This document shows positions 47,590-59,499 of a stretch of DNA of 64,000 nucleotides, one piece after another. Each line of letters begins with the position of its first letter. Position 1 is the first letter of the stretch. Where the stretch lies: assembly GCF_036898095.1 (NCBI RefSeq), contig NC_090728.1:93390812-93454811 (forward strand), read 5' to 3'. The position numbers and the translations under genes were made by a program. A model generated the notes under the pieces. The model did no database searches and had not been told where the DNA came from. It saw only the letters and a list, made by a program, of their open reading frames with translations. Source of the DNA: Palaemon carinicauda. Taxonomy: Eukaryota > Arthropoda > Malacostraca > Decapoda > Palaemonidae.

Positions 47590-50400
47590 TTTTCAGTGTG
47601 TTTGTGATTGTTTGCTGCCGTGGGGATGCCTGGGGAATTGCCCCGGGGTGTCAGAATAGTGTTGCAGCACCATCATAAGTGCAAAAGGGAAGGATCCCCA
47701 TCTGTTGTGCCCCGCTTGCAGAGGACACTTATGCAGTTAGGAATATCCATGTGATGAGTGTCAAGAGTGGGCACCCTCCCATTGGATTGCATATGGCAAG
47801 AGGGGGAAGAAGAGGTTCAAAAGGATTCTTCACCTTTGGGGCCATCTTTGAAGTCAAAGAAATCCTGACTTCTTCCTCTAACCTAACCTCTGGTACACTT
47901 CCCTCCGACCATCCCCTTCACTTTCTTCTGGAAGCCATACGGAGAAGACTTAACCTCTTACCTTTGGGACAATTCTCAAGGCCGGATGACCTTCCCATTT
48001 CCCCTAGAGAAAAGGAAGGAGTCTTCTTGTAGTCTTCATGTTGAAGATGCCCTGTGAGTAATTTGTAAATCCTTTGGACTGCAAGGTACCCTCTTCCTAG
48101 GAGTTGTATGTGATGGTGCATGTTTCGAAGGTCGAAGACAACTACCATGACACCAGTCTCTGTCCCAGTGAAGGAGACATGCTTAGTGTTAGCATGTCTC
48201 GTGTGCACCCTCCATCTGGGATACGTGTGCTGCCCATATTTGAGAAGCTCGCTTCTCACTTGGATTCGTGTTGATGAGCAACATATGTCAACACGCACGA
48301 AAGAATGACCATGCTCACACACCTGAGCAGGCTAGTACTCCTGGGCACGCATGTGGAATAACTCGACACGCTCCACCAGACAACCTCTCCTCTCCTCGGC
48401 CTGTGGTGGTAGCACTCGTAGCACCAGCGTACACTAACCCCTTGCGCGTACCTGCCATGGGTTTGGAGCAGATGGTTTACCGACAGAACTCATCATGCGC
48501 ATCACCACGCCTCTTGTCGTTTACTCACCTCAGCGCACAGCTACTGTTAGAGAGGCAGTTAATTTACAGAATCGAAGACATGCCCCGGCAGCATGCATGT
48601 CCAGCATGGTGCACAACAATGAACTCTCTCTTAGTAGAAGTTTGACGCTTGCGAGACCACCCTTCAGCCCACATTCATTATTATGAAAGCAGGTCTATCT
48701 AATAGACCTTCCTCAGTGCTGGCGTTAGGACTGTCGGCATTCAGTTACTCCTCTTGGTGATCTTAGTCCTTAAACCCGTCGCAGTTTGAGATCACTCATA
48801 GTAGTTTCTTTCATCAGCAGGTATTGTTTGGCCCGATTAAATTTGTGTTGACCTCACACTCTCTCTCTTTCTTTGTAGTCAAAGAGCCTGGAATGTCTTT
48901 AGCCTTCTTGAATACAGTACAGAACAGATTCCATTCAGATCACGAGTCCCCTGACACCTTGGAATAAAGGAGGTTTCCATCTAACTCCCTTTCCCCTTTC
49001 TCTGAGGGCTAACGCCTAAGGAAAAGTAAAAATCATGGGTCAGTACCAAAGAACAGATCTTTGCAGATGCCAGAAAGGCATTCTTGAGTTTCTCTGGAAT
49101 ATTATAACTCAGGATCCAGAGCTGATTCTAGAAGGGGTACTGGAAACAGCCTCTGTCTTTCTCGATCTTTTCTAAGGAAAGAAGAGCATGATACGTATTT
49201 GTCTCTTAACCCCTCCCTACACTGGTTGTGTACAGTATGAGAGAGGGAAGACTTTGTCTTCGACTAGGACTCTAACGTTGCCGTTCCTCAGCCTGCAGAC
49301 CTAAGGCCCCTGATACCGAGGAGGGCGGGTCATAATCACACACACCCCCCCCCCCCCCCGTTTCTTTAGGAGTTGGTCTTTGTGCGTCAAGTCAGTGGTC
49401 TCAGGAGGCCACTTGCTCACCTCCTAAAGGAAGGAAAGTGGCCATTGCCAGGCTGTGTCATGCACCTAGGGGCACCAGACCTTGTCTGAAACTTCTGTGG
49501 TTAATTCTGTCCTAATAAGCCCGAGATAGGGTTGACTCACAGGTATCTGTGAGGAAGGATTCTCTGAGGGCAGGGAGATCCTCGATGTTGATTCCTCTGA
49601 CCTTTTCATATCAGAAAAAGTATAGCTCATCCAGGAGGCTTTCCCTTTGCATTTATCTCTTGACCCTGCAGTTTCTTGTTTGCCTTCAGGTATCACTGCA
49701 GACCGTCTGGCAGCGCACTGTGGCTTTCACTGCATCAGAGGCCATGAACATAGAGAACACGGTGATGGCCGCTCTTCAAGCGTCTTCCCAGATTGAACAC
49801 TGGTCTGGTACAGTGGGCTTTTTGGCCAATTATGAAGATTTGATGGAACCTGACAAGCATAAGGTTTTTAAGAACGTCGTCTTGACAGGTGTCAAATATT
49901 TTTCCAGTCTGTGAGTGAACTGGGTTTTGAAGAGACATGATGCCGTGGCCTCCAAGTTCCCCAAGCAGATCGGCTGCCAAGAGATTATGAATCTCCGCAA
50001 TGCATTAGTGAAGGATCCTTCTCTGTTCCCAACAAAGGAGGTAGAGGCAACATTTGAAAAGTGGAGGAAGGCAAGTCAGGATTTGCTTTGCACTAAGCGG
50101 TGTCCTTTCATCGACCACAGTCTGCCTCCACACTCGAGTTCATTGCCTCCTCCTAGGCAGGCACACAAGCCTGCTCCTAGGAATGACCCTCATCCTGCCC
50201 CTTCCGAGTTTAGGCATGGACTTGACCAACAGTAGCCCCTTAAGAGCAGGCAAGGTAAAGGGCACAACAGACGTGGGAGGAAAAATAAAGCTAACACTCC
50301 CGCTAGCAGTTGCAGTCCTCCTATAATGCCATGTGTGGGAGGTTGCATGCATCCCCGATGGATGTGATGGTGGTATCTTTGGGCAGAATAAGTTAACTCC
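47590..50400 (+). pseudogene. DIRS-3 gag relic
   Basis: Opens with a Cys-rich segment (CCPA.CRGHLC...CDECQEW, about 47697-47772) followed by a basic stretch KRGKKRFKR. Further on comes MNIENTVMAALQASSQIEHWSGTVGFL (49744 onward), the conserved gag helix region, then a Pro/Gln-rich tail. The gag-RT boundary segment VGGCMHPRWM (about 50335-50365) matches VGGCLQRRW-like sequence in DIRS-2. Stops and frame changes are frequent. Confidence 0.65.
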
Positions 50401-50429
50401 CTGTTAACATGAGCCATGAGGGTTATGTT

Positions 50430-50749
50430 CCTGGAGAGGTCGCGTTAATGGAAATCATGTTAATGAACATAATTTCCCCATAAGAAATAATGGTAATAGC
50501 AGGTGTTACGTTTCTGGACATTTGGAAAGTCTCTCTATTTTGGGGTTTTGTTACTATGAAACCTAAACATACACATTACTGATATATTTGAAGGTCACAG
50601 AAACAATAGAAACACACATTCTTACTCTATTTGTATTTATTTTATAGTAAAATAAGTTATTACCCATGTACATTCACACTATGATGCATCACTCTCGTTA
50701 CCACTGTCGGCTGTCGCCTGCCTCGCTCCCATCCCGTCTCCATCTTCAG

Positions 50750-50820
<71 letters not shown>

Positions 50821-51672
50821 TTTTCTCTTTAACATCATGATTATTTATTTACAAGGAGTTTTATATCATTAATAACATTTTTGATTTAAAAAACACAATA
50901 AACAAAACTATTTTATGTACGAAAGCACAATGCTACGACATATGCCTATAAAAAACATTAGCAATTTATTTTTCTTTCATTACGGTAAATAAATAACAGA
51001 TTGTAATATATTTCCTTTTAGTCTAATGATTATTTATTTAAAATCAATATTATATCAATAAGTACATATTCAAGTTAAAAATCAAAATGAAGTATACTGC
51101 ATGGTATGTACGAACGCACACAGCTACGATGTATGCATATCAAACGCATTAGCAATTCATTTTCCTTCATTTTGGTAAATGAATAACAGATCGTAAAATA
51201 TTTCTCCTTTTAGTCAAATGGTTATTTATTTACAATTGATTTTATATCAATAAATACATATTCAAGTTGAAAAACAATGAAAAGTACTTTCTGGTATGTA
51301 CGAACGCGCAATGCTACTACGTATGCATATCAAACACATTAGAGATTTATTTTTCTTTCATTTCGGTAATTAAATAAAAGATCGTATCATATTTTTCCTT
51401 TTAGTCTAATAATTATTTACTTATAATTAATCTAATTTCAATAAATATATATTAAAGTTAAAAAAAAAACAATGAACAGTACTTTCTGGTATGTAGAGAC
51501 GCACAATGCTACTACGCATATCAAACACATTAGAGATTTATTTTTCTTTCATTTCGATAAATAGATTGAAAAAAATAATTTTCTTTTAATGTCATGCTTA
51601 TTCATTTACAACTAATTGTATATGGTTTTCATACATTTTGTTTAAAGCTATTATTATTAGTTATGTGAATAT

Positions 51673-51748
<76 letters not shown>

Positions 51749-52310
51749 AAGTACTGTATTTGTTTCTTTAGAATGTGTCAGATAAATACTTTACACAATA
51801 TAAACTTTTACTTTGCTTAAATCTATGTTCAATCATAGGCAGGGATTAACATGTCATTCAATTTCGTCAGCTGATCTGTAGCTTTAGCGGACAACATGAT
51901 GTATATGAACTGAAAGATGTCTAAAATAATCCTGGTTTTCGATGTTATCTGAACTTTGTGTAATCATTTTTATACTTTACTAACATTTCAAGCTGTATTT
52001 TAACAACAACAATTGCAGATTGTTTTTATTTTGGTTTTGTTGTCAGCTGTTTTCAAGGTCCCGACGGTATCACGACTATGCTCACATATAGTTAACAGAG
52101 TATTGTATTGCTGATAGGATTTTGCTCTGTATCACGTAATCCTTGAAAAAAAAAAGAACACTGTTCAACGAAGTCTCGACCAGTTTCTTATTAAAATGCG
52201 TGTAGTACATCAACAACAGACGAATTAGCTGTTGATGCCGATGATCCACAGCCATCTACATCGCAATGTAAGCAAAGATATTGAATATAATTATTGATGA
52301 ATATAACAAT
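50430..52310. mobile_element. insertion in DIRS-3: possible pogo/Tigger-type remnant with satellite and (CT)n
   Basis: The left edge has a TIR-like stretch (TTAATGAACATAATTTCCCC, then ATAAGAAATAATGG), as in pogo/Tigger-related elements. The right part has a short coding-like tail with DADDPQPSTSQ (about 52232-52265), reminiscent of Tigger-type transposase C-termini. Between them are two (CT)n runs (50760-50817, 51676-51746) and a 190-bp satellite. No transposase core is seen and the right TIR was not found, so the family call is tentative. Confidence 0.4.
50820..51620. repeat. tandem satellite, about 4 units of 190-195 bp
   Basis: The landmark GTACGAACGCAC(A)ATGCTAC recurs at 50917, 51108, 51298 and (degenerate) 51493, giving periods of 191, 190 and 195. 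Each unit also has TTATTTTTCTTTCATT and a TTTTAGTCTAATGATTATTT block. Confidence 0.9.
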
Positions 52311-52319
52311 AAAGTTTAT

Positions 52320-52760
52320 TTTTGGGGCTCTCTGACGGTTGACTTGTCCGCAACACCTCTAAATCAAAAGCTTTCACCGTTGCCACACCCAGAAGCAGCT
52401 TTTGAGGATGCCTTTCAACACCCTTGGGATGGCCTCAACGTGTATGCTTTTCTACCGTTGTGCCTTTTAAGGAGTGTCTTGAACTGAGTCCGGTCCACTC
52501 CCAAACTCAATATGACTAGTAGCCCTGAAATGGCCCACAGTAGAATGGTACCTGGACCTTTTACTTCTTTTGATAAAAACTCCGAGAGAATTTCGTCCTC
52601 TCCCCGACTTGATGTGCGCATCACACGTCCAGATATTCTACAGCTCGGTGTAATCTCTATGGCTTCACGCATGGAGGTTATTCAGCATCTCTCACCGAAA
52701 GGCTTTTTGCGTGAGGTTGTGAGAGAGAGGTCTGGAGATGCCTCTGGAAGTTTTCAATGA
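52320..52760 (+). pseudogene. DIRS-3 post-RNase H (MT-like) region
   Basis: WGSLTVDLSATPLNQKLS...AAFEDAFQHPWDGLNVYAFLPLCLL (52325-52475) aligns with WGSLTVYLFATSLNSKLP in DIRS-2. A stop follows at 52485, and pieces of the rest lie in other frames. Confidence 0.75.
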
Positions 52761-53850
52761 CCGTGTATCAAGCTAAGTGGGGCCTCTTCTGTAGTTTGTT
52801 AAGTGGGAGGGTTGTGTCCCCTCTTGGAGGCTCTATCCCATTGATAGACAAATTTTTACTTTACCTCAGGAGAGAAAAGATCATTTCAATGTCACTGGTA
52901 AAAGGCTATCGCTCAGCCTTTAAAGAAGTTTATATTTCCTCTTAGGCAGAACTTGCTATGCTCATTCATTGTTTTGAGCTGTCTTGTCCTTTGATAGAGG
53001 TAAGACCACCACCCTGGGATGTCTCCAAGGATGTATGAACCATTGAGGCTTGCGGAGGTAGGAACCTTTCCCTCAAAAGGGTGTTTTGCTTGTCTTGGCC
53101 TTCTCCAAATGGGAAAGCAAGCTTCGTGGTCTCTACTTTAGTATTGCTCATACTGAGCACTGGAGGCAGGTCTCATTCTCCTTAGTCCCTGATTTTGTAG
53201 CCAAAACCCAGAATCTGTTGGTAATAGGAAGTTGAGACACTACCGCGAGAGTTTTTGGGGCCTTTGACAAGCCGGGCAGTACTACATTGGATCCCTCTCT
53301 CTGTTTACGGCTCATTTTGTCTTTGTCTACGCATATACCGAATAGTTTGGCCAATTCTTTCATTAATCTCCTCTGTCCTCATACACCTGACAACACTGTC
53401 AATTCTTTGCTCAAGGGGTTAACTACTGCGCTTTAATTGTTCAGTGGCTACTTTCCTCTTGGTAAGGATAGAAGGGACTCTTTAGCTATGGTTAGCAGTT
53501 CTGCTAGGAGGACACTAAAATGAAACCACTGTTCTTTATTCTCGGGGAGGGCCATAGCCTTTGTACCATGGCCTTCCACTGTTTTGGATTAGAGTTCACT
53601 TGCTTGAGGCTACATTCAGGCATGCTGTTCCATCTTATTTCTCTTCCTCTTGTTTTTTCTGTTTTAATAGTTTATATATGAAAGATCAAGTCTAATGTTG
53701 TTACTGTTCTTAATATATTTTATTTTGATTGTTTATTACTTCTCTTGTAGTTTATTTCCTTGTTTTCCTTCCTCACTCGTCTATTTTTCCCTCTTGGAGC
53801 CCTTGAGCTTATAGCAGCTTGCTTTTCCAAGTAGGATTATAGCTTAGACT

Positions 53851-53914
<64 letters not shown>

Positions 53915-54400
53915 TAATTATAATCATGATGATGATGATGATAATTTCAATTCCAGGTCTTCTTTATTTCAAGTCGTGAGCCTCAGAGAGGTAACCCACG
54001 ACCCTCATCAGATGCTTTTGTGTCCTGTGAGGGCACTGAGGTACTATCTTAAACATAGACAAACAACTCAATTTCACATGCAGCACTGGAAGACTTAAGA
54101 CAATGGTGACTAAGAATACGATCTCTTTTTGTTTGAGGGAAGTTATTAACCATACCCTTTCGCGACCCTCGCCTTCTGCTCCAGGTAGAGCTCAGGTTAG
54201 ATCTCATGATGTCAGGGGTGTAATCATGACCCTGGCCTCCCATAAGAATCTCTCTGTGGCGGAGGTACTCCAGGCAGGCATCTGAAAATGACTGACCATG
54301 GTTGCTGCACATTACCAGCCCAGGTTCCTAGACACCTTTCATTAGGATATGTGATGGCTGCACAGCAAGTGGTATAGCTGCCTCTGCACCTCTCACAGGA
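52757..54400 (+). pseudogene. DIRS-3 tyrosine recombinase, split by SINE copy 4
   Basis: N-terminal part MTVYQAKWGLFCSLL and LVKGYRSAFKEVYIS (52757-52945). Box I is no longer recognisable. After the SINE, LLCPVRALRYYLKH (about 54017-54058), then HDVRGVIMTLASHKN (54207-54250) with the H-x-x-R pair, and a degraded nucleophile region near 54305-54330. Confidence 0.75.
53233..53935 (+). mobile_element. SINE-like repeat, copy 4, inserted in the DIRS-3 recombinase
   Basis: Starts within the family sequence (GAGACACTACCGCGAGAG), so it is slightly 5'-truncated. Ends GATTATAGCTTAGACTG(TAA)n with a long (AAT)n/(GAT)n tail at 53851-53943. Confidence 0.85.
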
Positions 54401-54876
54401 CCATTAGCATTAGATCGAAAATTGAGGCCACATGTTTGATTGGGATGAAAGTGAAGATCGAGTGTCCTTTTCCTTTTCAATATCTGCCCTCTTGGAGCCC
54501 AGCATAGGAAACCCTGTCACCTGGAATCGATTTGCATGCAGGTAAGCCTCATTTAGCTTGCAGCCTTTCTATTATTTGTTATATAAGTGTCATTCTCCAC
54601 ACTCCTTGCGAGGGGGAGTGTGTTGTAACTAGCAATCCCATCAATATATATACTGTATAGTGGTATCTATATATGCCTCAGTGTTACTACACAGATTTCT
54701 GCTCTGCATCCTTTATTGCATGGGCTGTGGACCTGCTGGTTTTGGTAAACCCTATTCATGAGGTGTAAAGAACTCTTTAACTGCATACTTACACGGGTGC
54801 GAGATTTTGGTATCCCGGGATAAGTATCTTGCTAGTTGGAATAGGAACTTCCTCCCATCCTCTTAGGATAAGTCTC

Positions 54877-54976
54877 TTATGTAAAGGATGGAGGTTTGTA
54901 TTGGTGTAGGAACAAATGGCAAATTTTGGAAAATAATTCTTATTTTTCCTATGCAAACAAACCCGAGTCCTTTACT
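54877..54976 (+). repeat. DIRS-3 internal complementary region (ICR)
   Basis: TATGTAAAGGATGGAGGTTT...GTAGGAACAA complements the left outer end. GGCAAATTTTGGAAAATAAT...AAACAAACCCGAGTCCTTTAC complements the right outer end. Confidence 0.85.
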
Positions 54977-55007
54977 CGAACTTTCCTGCCATCACCTACC
55001 TCTTAAA

Positions 55008-55224
55008 AGTTCCGACTGCAATTAGAGTGAGTACTTAGTGAGAAATCAGGCCAGTGGGGCTTTCCCGCTCCTGGATGGTAACCTCTGGCCACCTGCTTAC
55101 ACCTCGTTATACTGGAGAAGTTTAATTGCAGAGTATTCCAGCTTCGCTGATATCTATCCTATGTAAAGGACTAATGTTTGTTTGGTTAAGAAAAAAGCAA
55201 ATTATTTTCCAAGATTTGCCATTT
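55008..55224 (+). repeat. DIRS-3 right inverted terminal repeat
   Basis: Inverse of the left ITR plus an outer extension (TTTGGTTAAGAAAAAAGCAA to AGATTTGCCATTT). Confidence 0.85.
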
Positions 55225-55271
55225 TGAAGAGAACAATTTAAATAAGAATTCCTTGAATATTTAGTCAATGT

Positions 55272-55443
55272 ATTTTTCAATATTTAACTTAGCCGGTGAT
55301 TATATAGCTGCAACTCTGTTGCTCGACAGACAACTCTACGGAAAAACTCGCCAGCGATCGCTACACAGGTTGCGGGTGTGCCCAACAGCGCCATCTGTCG
55401 ACCAGATACCCAGCTCTCAATGTAAACAAAGACTCAATTTTCT
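55272..55443 (+). repeat. DIRS-4 left inverted terminal repeat
   Basis: From ATTTTTCAATATTTAACTTA to GACTCAATTTTCT. From 55293 inward it is an exact complement of the right ITR. Confidence 0.97.
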
Positions 55444-56655
55444 CTCTGTCGAGGTGTCGACAAGACGTACTTTACTCGCTGTTGCTAAACTGGAGTTTTT
55501 CACATCTATTTGGTGAAGTACTATATTCTAGTTTTGAGCTTTCGCTATGCAGGTGTTTTATCTTCATCTTAAATCTTGAACTCGTTTTGGATAGATTTAA
55601 TTATGGTGACAAAGAGAGTATGGACTTTCTTTCACTTTTAAATGGCCGACCCTTCCCTTGGAAGTGTGTTTAGGCTTTTAGTAATTATCTTATCACGTTA
55701 TAGATTTTCCTCTATATATTTTATATCTCTCCGCCTTTATTAGGCCTCTTCGATTAACTTTCCATTTATTATAAACATATAGAAATAAATTTTAATGTTT
55801 TGTTTATATGCGACCTTTCCTGAAAGTAGGCGGTCCTAACTTGGAAACCGAAGTTAATCAACGTTGAGCCCTTTATATCGTAATTAGCTTTTAAAGAGCT
55901 AAGAATTTAAAACTTTTTAAATGTAATATTTTATGAAAGAATTTCTTTGATAGTCTTCGTACTGTTTTCAAAGATGAACTAACGTTTAGTTTATTTATGC
56001 TACGCAGTTGTTGACGTTCAGGACGTTCAACATGCGCTCTATCGTTACGATAGAGAGAGAGTGTATCACGGTTTCACTTTGCAGTAAGAGTAAATCGATT
56101 CTGACGTTTTGTTCATTCTTTCTTAGCTTAAATGTTTTAAATTCTATTTTAAAGGAACTTTTTATTTGAAAAACCTTTCAGTTTTTTCCTTTAGTCAAAT
56201 AACATGTTTTTTTTGACGAAATATAATTGGGCTCTTCTCTTAGGTGCGAAATCAAGAGAGAAAGAGAGAGAGAGATAGAGACGGAGGGAGAGATAGGAGA
56301 GAAAACGTTCCGTTCAAGCGGGTAACGTTGTTCTCGAGTTACTCTCGTCCCTAGTCGCTATACGGGGAGGAAGGATAAAACTTTTTTAGTTTTTTATTCT
56401 CGTCCCCAGGCTATGTGCGGTGAGAGATTGAAAACGTAGTTATATGAACTAGTGTTTAGTCTCTTTCCCAGCCACTGATTTTTTTATCTTAAAATATGTT
56501 TTCTGTTTTTTGCTGGTATTAATGAGCTTGCATTATACGACTGATTTCGCAATTACTACCTTTTAATGAAGGGTAGAATTGCGTGTTTCAGGTAGAAATC
56601 AGTAAAAGTTTCGATTTCAGTGAAATAAGTGCAAAACAGAAAATCGAAGTGATAA
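55444..56655 (+). other. DIRS-4 5' leader
   Basis: Non-coding, T-rich 1.2 kb between ITR and first gag-like frame, with a GA-rich purine stretch (56245-56300). Presumed untranslated leader and promoter region; no promoter motif could be fixed. Confidence 0.5.
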
Positions 56656-56656
56656 A

Positions 56657-59496
56657 GTGATATGCGCAAAGTGTTACAGTGTTGCGTCCGAGGGTTCGTC
56701 TGTTCGTGCCTGTCGTTCACCTAGTCCGGGACCTCTTGCATGCTCCCAAGCCCAGGGGAGAAGTAATGTCAAACGACTTATGGGTTCGAGAGGCCTTGAT
56801 CAACGAACAGACGTTTTCCCTCTATGGTATCGGGTGTATCTTACCAAGATCTCCCCTACCATAAGACGAGAGAGACGTTGTTTCTCCTCGTCATCCGAAG
56901 GCTTTTCGCATAAGAAACCTGTCACAAGGTTTCGAAGCCCTTAAGCGAAAGTCAGTCCTTTCAGGACAGGTCCAGCGTCCTGATTACAACCATTAGGACA
57001 GCTCTGACCCTATGCAGTCATCGGATAACTGCTCGCCGCCTAACAAAAGCGTAACACAGACTCCGAGAGTTTTTTTGTTGGCAAAGTGTTGCGGTCACAG
57101 ACGTTACCCTCGTCTCTTACCACAACCATTTCCGTTGATCCTTAATGGGTTGTATGGCAAGACATGCAGTATATGCTTGCCTCCCTTATGGAAGACTATT
57201 CTGCCGATTAGTCCGTTGAGTCTAGCCGTTTATCTCATCGATATCCTGGCTTTCAGCCAACCTAACGTTCCTTTGTGCTTACTGTTGACGTTGGCGTAGC
57301 TTAGTCACGTCAGTCAGGTTGTTGAGAACCACACTCGATGCGGTCTCGTGTGGTTTTTCAGCCGCATTTGGACGTTAGGCCACTTGCTGATGCTCCTGTT
57401 GACGTTCAAGACGTTCACTAACAATCGGAGTTGACTTGTTTTGACGTTGTGCGTCAACCTCCGCATTCTAGAGTTGTTTTGACTGCTCAGTCTAGGCAGT
57501 CAAAGCAGTCTCGAGTGGACGCTGTGCGTCCTCACGCACCTGTTGTGGTTGACAGTTCAGTTGTTGACAGTTCACAGACTGTCTACAACCATTAGGACAG
57601 CTCTGACCCTATGCAGTCATCGGATAACTGCTCGCCGCCTAATAAAAGCGTAACACAGACTCCGAGAGAGTTTTTTTGTTGGCAAAGTGTTGCGGTCACA
57701 GACGTTACCCTCGTCTCTTACCACAACCATTTCCGTTGATCCTTAATGGGTTGTATGGCAAGACATGCAGTATATGCTTGCCTCCCTTATGGAAGACTAT
57801 TCTGCCGATTAGTCCGTTGAGTCTAGCCGTTTATCTCATCGATATCCTGGCTTTCAGCCAACCTAACGTTCCTTTGTGCTTACTGTTGACGTTGGCGTAG
57901 CTTAGTCACGTCAGTCAGGTTGTTGAGAACCACACTCGATGCGGTCTCGTGTGGTTTTTCAGCCGCATTTGGACGTTAGGCCACTTGCTGATGCTCCTGT
58001 TGACGTTCAAGACGTTCACTAACAATCGGAGTTGACTTGTTTTGACGTTGTGCGTCAACCTCCGCATTCTAGAGTTGTTTTGACTGCTCAGTCTAGGCAG
58101 TCAAAGCAGTCTCGAGTGGACGCTGTGCGTCCTCACGCACCTGTTGTGGTTGACAGTTCAGTTGTTGACAGTTCACAGACTGTCAAGCAGTTACATGACG
58201 TTGCGTTCTGGTCCGCTACTAATGCACCAGTGAGTGTGGACTCTGCTTGTAAAGCATTGCCACCACGGTAGGTCTCTCCCTTGCTTGAGACTCAGCTTTT
58301 ATCGGACAAGGTTCCTGTAGATGAGGAAGTTGCTGTTCCCCCTCCTACTGATATTCCCTTGAGGACTCTGTCAGATGGAGAGGAGCCTAAAGCTGCTTAG
58401 CCCCCTATGGACTTTAATTAAATCATGATGATTTTTTTAAGGATCTTTGTCCGGATCTTTTTGTAACTGCTGCTCCTCGTTCGCCTAAACGTCAGAGCTT
58501 ACACTAGGCCTAGCTACTTCGAAGCCGTTGTTTTTAAGCTAGTGCTCTCTCGCTCTCCTAGAGAGCTTTACGTTGGCTAGGCGACTGGTTTTTCACCAGG
58601 AGGAGTTTGGGGGATACAGCCTTTGCTTTCCCTTCTTTTAAACTGGTTTATAGAGCGAGAGTCTGATATGACACGAGAGAAGTTCTCGGCTTGGGAGTTC
58701 ATGCCTCTGCCCAGATAGACTTCTCAATTCTCGTAGACTCTCCCTGGCGCCTGGCCAGGAGACGCTCCAAGTTTTTTACAGGTCAACCTCACAGCTGTTT
58801 TTGAGCCTTTGAAGTTTGGCTGTACAATTATGTCATGCATAACAAGGCTTTCAGGGATGGTAAGCGGTACCTCCTCAGTCGCTAACCCCGTCTGTTGCCG
58901 CACCTGCTCCCGTAGACCCTAAATGGGCTTTGCTGCAAGACATGCAGTCCAAGCTTGCGTCCTTGATAGAGGACTTTAATGCGGAGAAGGTTGCTACCGA
59001 ACCTTCTGGCCAACAACCTTCCAACCGGTCGGTTGTGCGCCCTGTTGACGCTGAGGTAACCTACTCACGTCTGCCAGTTGAGGTGATTCCTCCACCGATG
59101 CGACCCAGTGTGGGTTGCCAGCCGCACGTTGACGTTAAGCGACGCTCGGAGGTGGTTGATGACGTTCAGGACGTTCAACAACCAGCAGAGGTGACTTGTT
59201 TTGACGCAGTGCGTCAACCTCAGCAACCCGGTAGGGTGTTGACTGCACAACCCAGACGGTCTAGACAGTCTCGGGTTGACGCTGTGCTTCCTCGCGCACC
59301 CATGGTTGTTGACAGTTCACAGACTGTGCAGCAGTTCTATGATGTTGTGTCCGGCTCCGTCACGCATGCACCAGTGCGACCGGACTCAGCGAGCCAGACG
59401 TTGCCCACTCCGTTGCCGTTTCCTCATCAGTTTTCGGATGAGGAACCCTCTGATGAGGACGTTGCTGAACAACAAGACGATCAGCCCCCAGAATAG
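56657..59496 (+). pseudogene. DIRS-4 gag-like region with expanded repeats
   Basis: A first frame (56657-56944) begins with Cys-containing CAKCYSV and is rich in Ser/Arg. An internal tandem duplication follows (56985-57583, 57584-58184). The last frame (58930-59496, 188 codons) has a helical start LLQDMQSKLASLIEDFNAEK, a Val/Asp/Gln-rich middle and an acidic end. The duplicated units are diverged relatives of this last frame (GLYGKTCSICL is a frame-shifted match to ALLQDMQSKL; RQ..SRQSRVDAV recurs). No intact gag runs through. Identification as gag rests on position. Confidence 0.65.
56985..58184 (+). repeat. tandem duplication, 599 + 601 bp, in DIRS-4 gag
   Basis: Head-to-tail copies 56985-57583 and 57584-58184, starting at TACAACCATTAGGACAGCTC. 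I see only two differences: one C/T substitution and a GA insertion after CTCCGAGAG. The join is AGACTGTC|TACAACC. Confidence 0.97.
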
Positions 59497-59499
59497 ATC

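Larger units (their letters stand above)
47346..55224 (+). mobile_element. DIRS-3: DIRS-type retrotransposon with RT replaced by an insertion
   Basis: Order: left ITR (47346-47532), gag relic (47590-50400), foreign block (50430-52310), MT-like region (52320-52760), recombinase relic split by a SINE (52757-54400), ICR (54877-54976), right ITR (55008-55224). RT and RNase H are absent. ITR similarity is about 70-75% by eye. Its terminal motif (AATTTGCCATTT at the right end, TTGTTCCTAC at the left) matches that of DIRS-2, so the two are sister families. Confidence 0.88.

Noticed and set aside
57012..57299. 95-codon frame repeated at 57676-57900 as a conserved small protein
   Set aside because: Identity comes from the recent tandem duplication. 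The frame is a shifted reading of the gag segment seen at 58930 onward.
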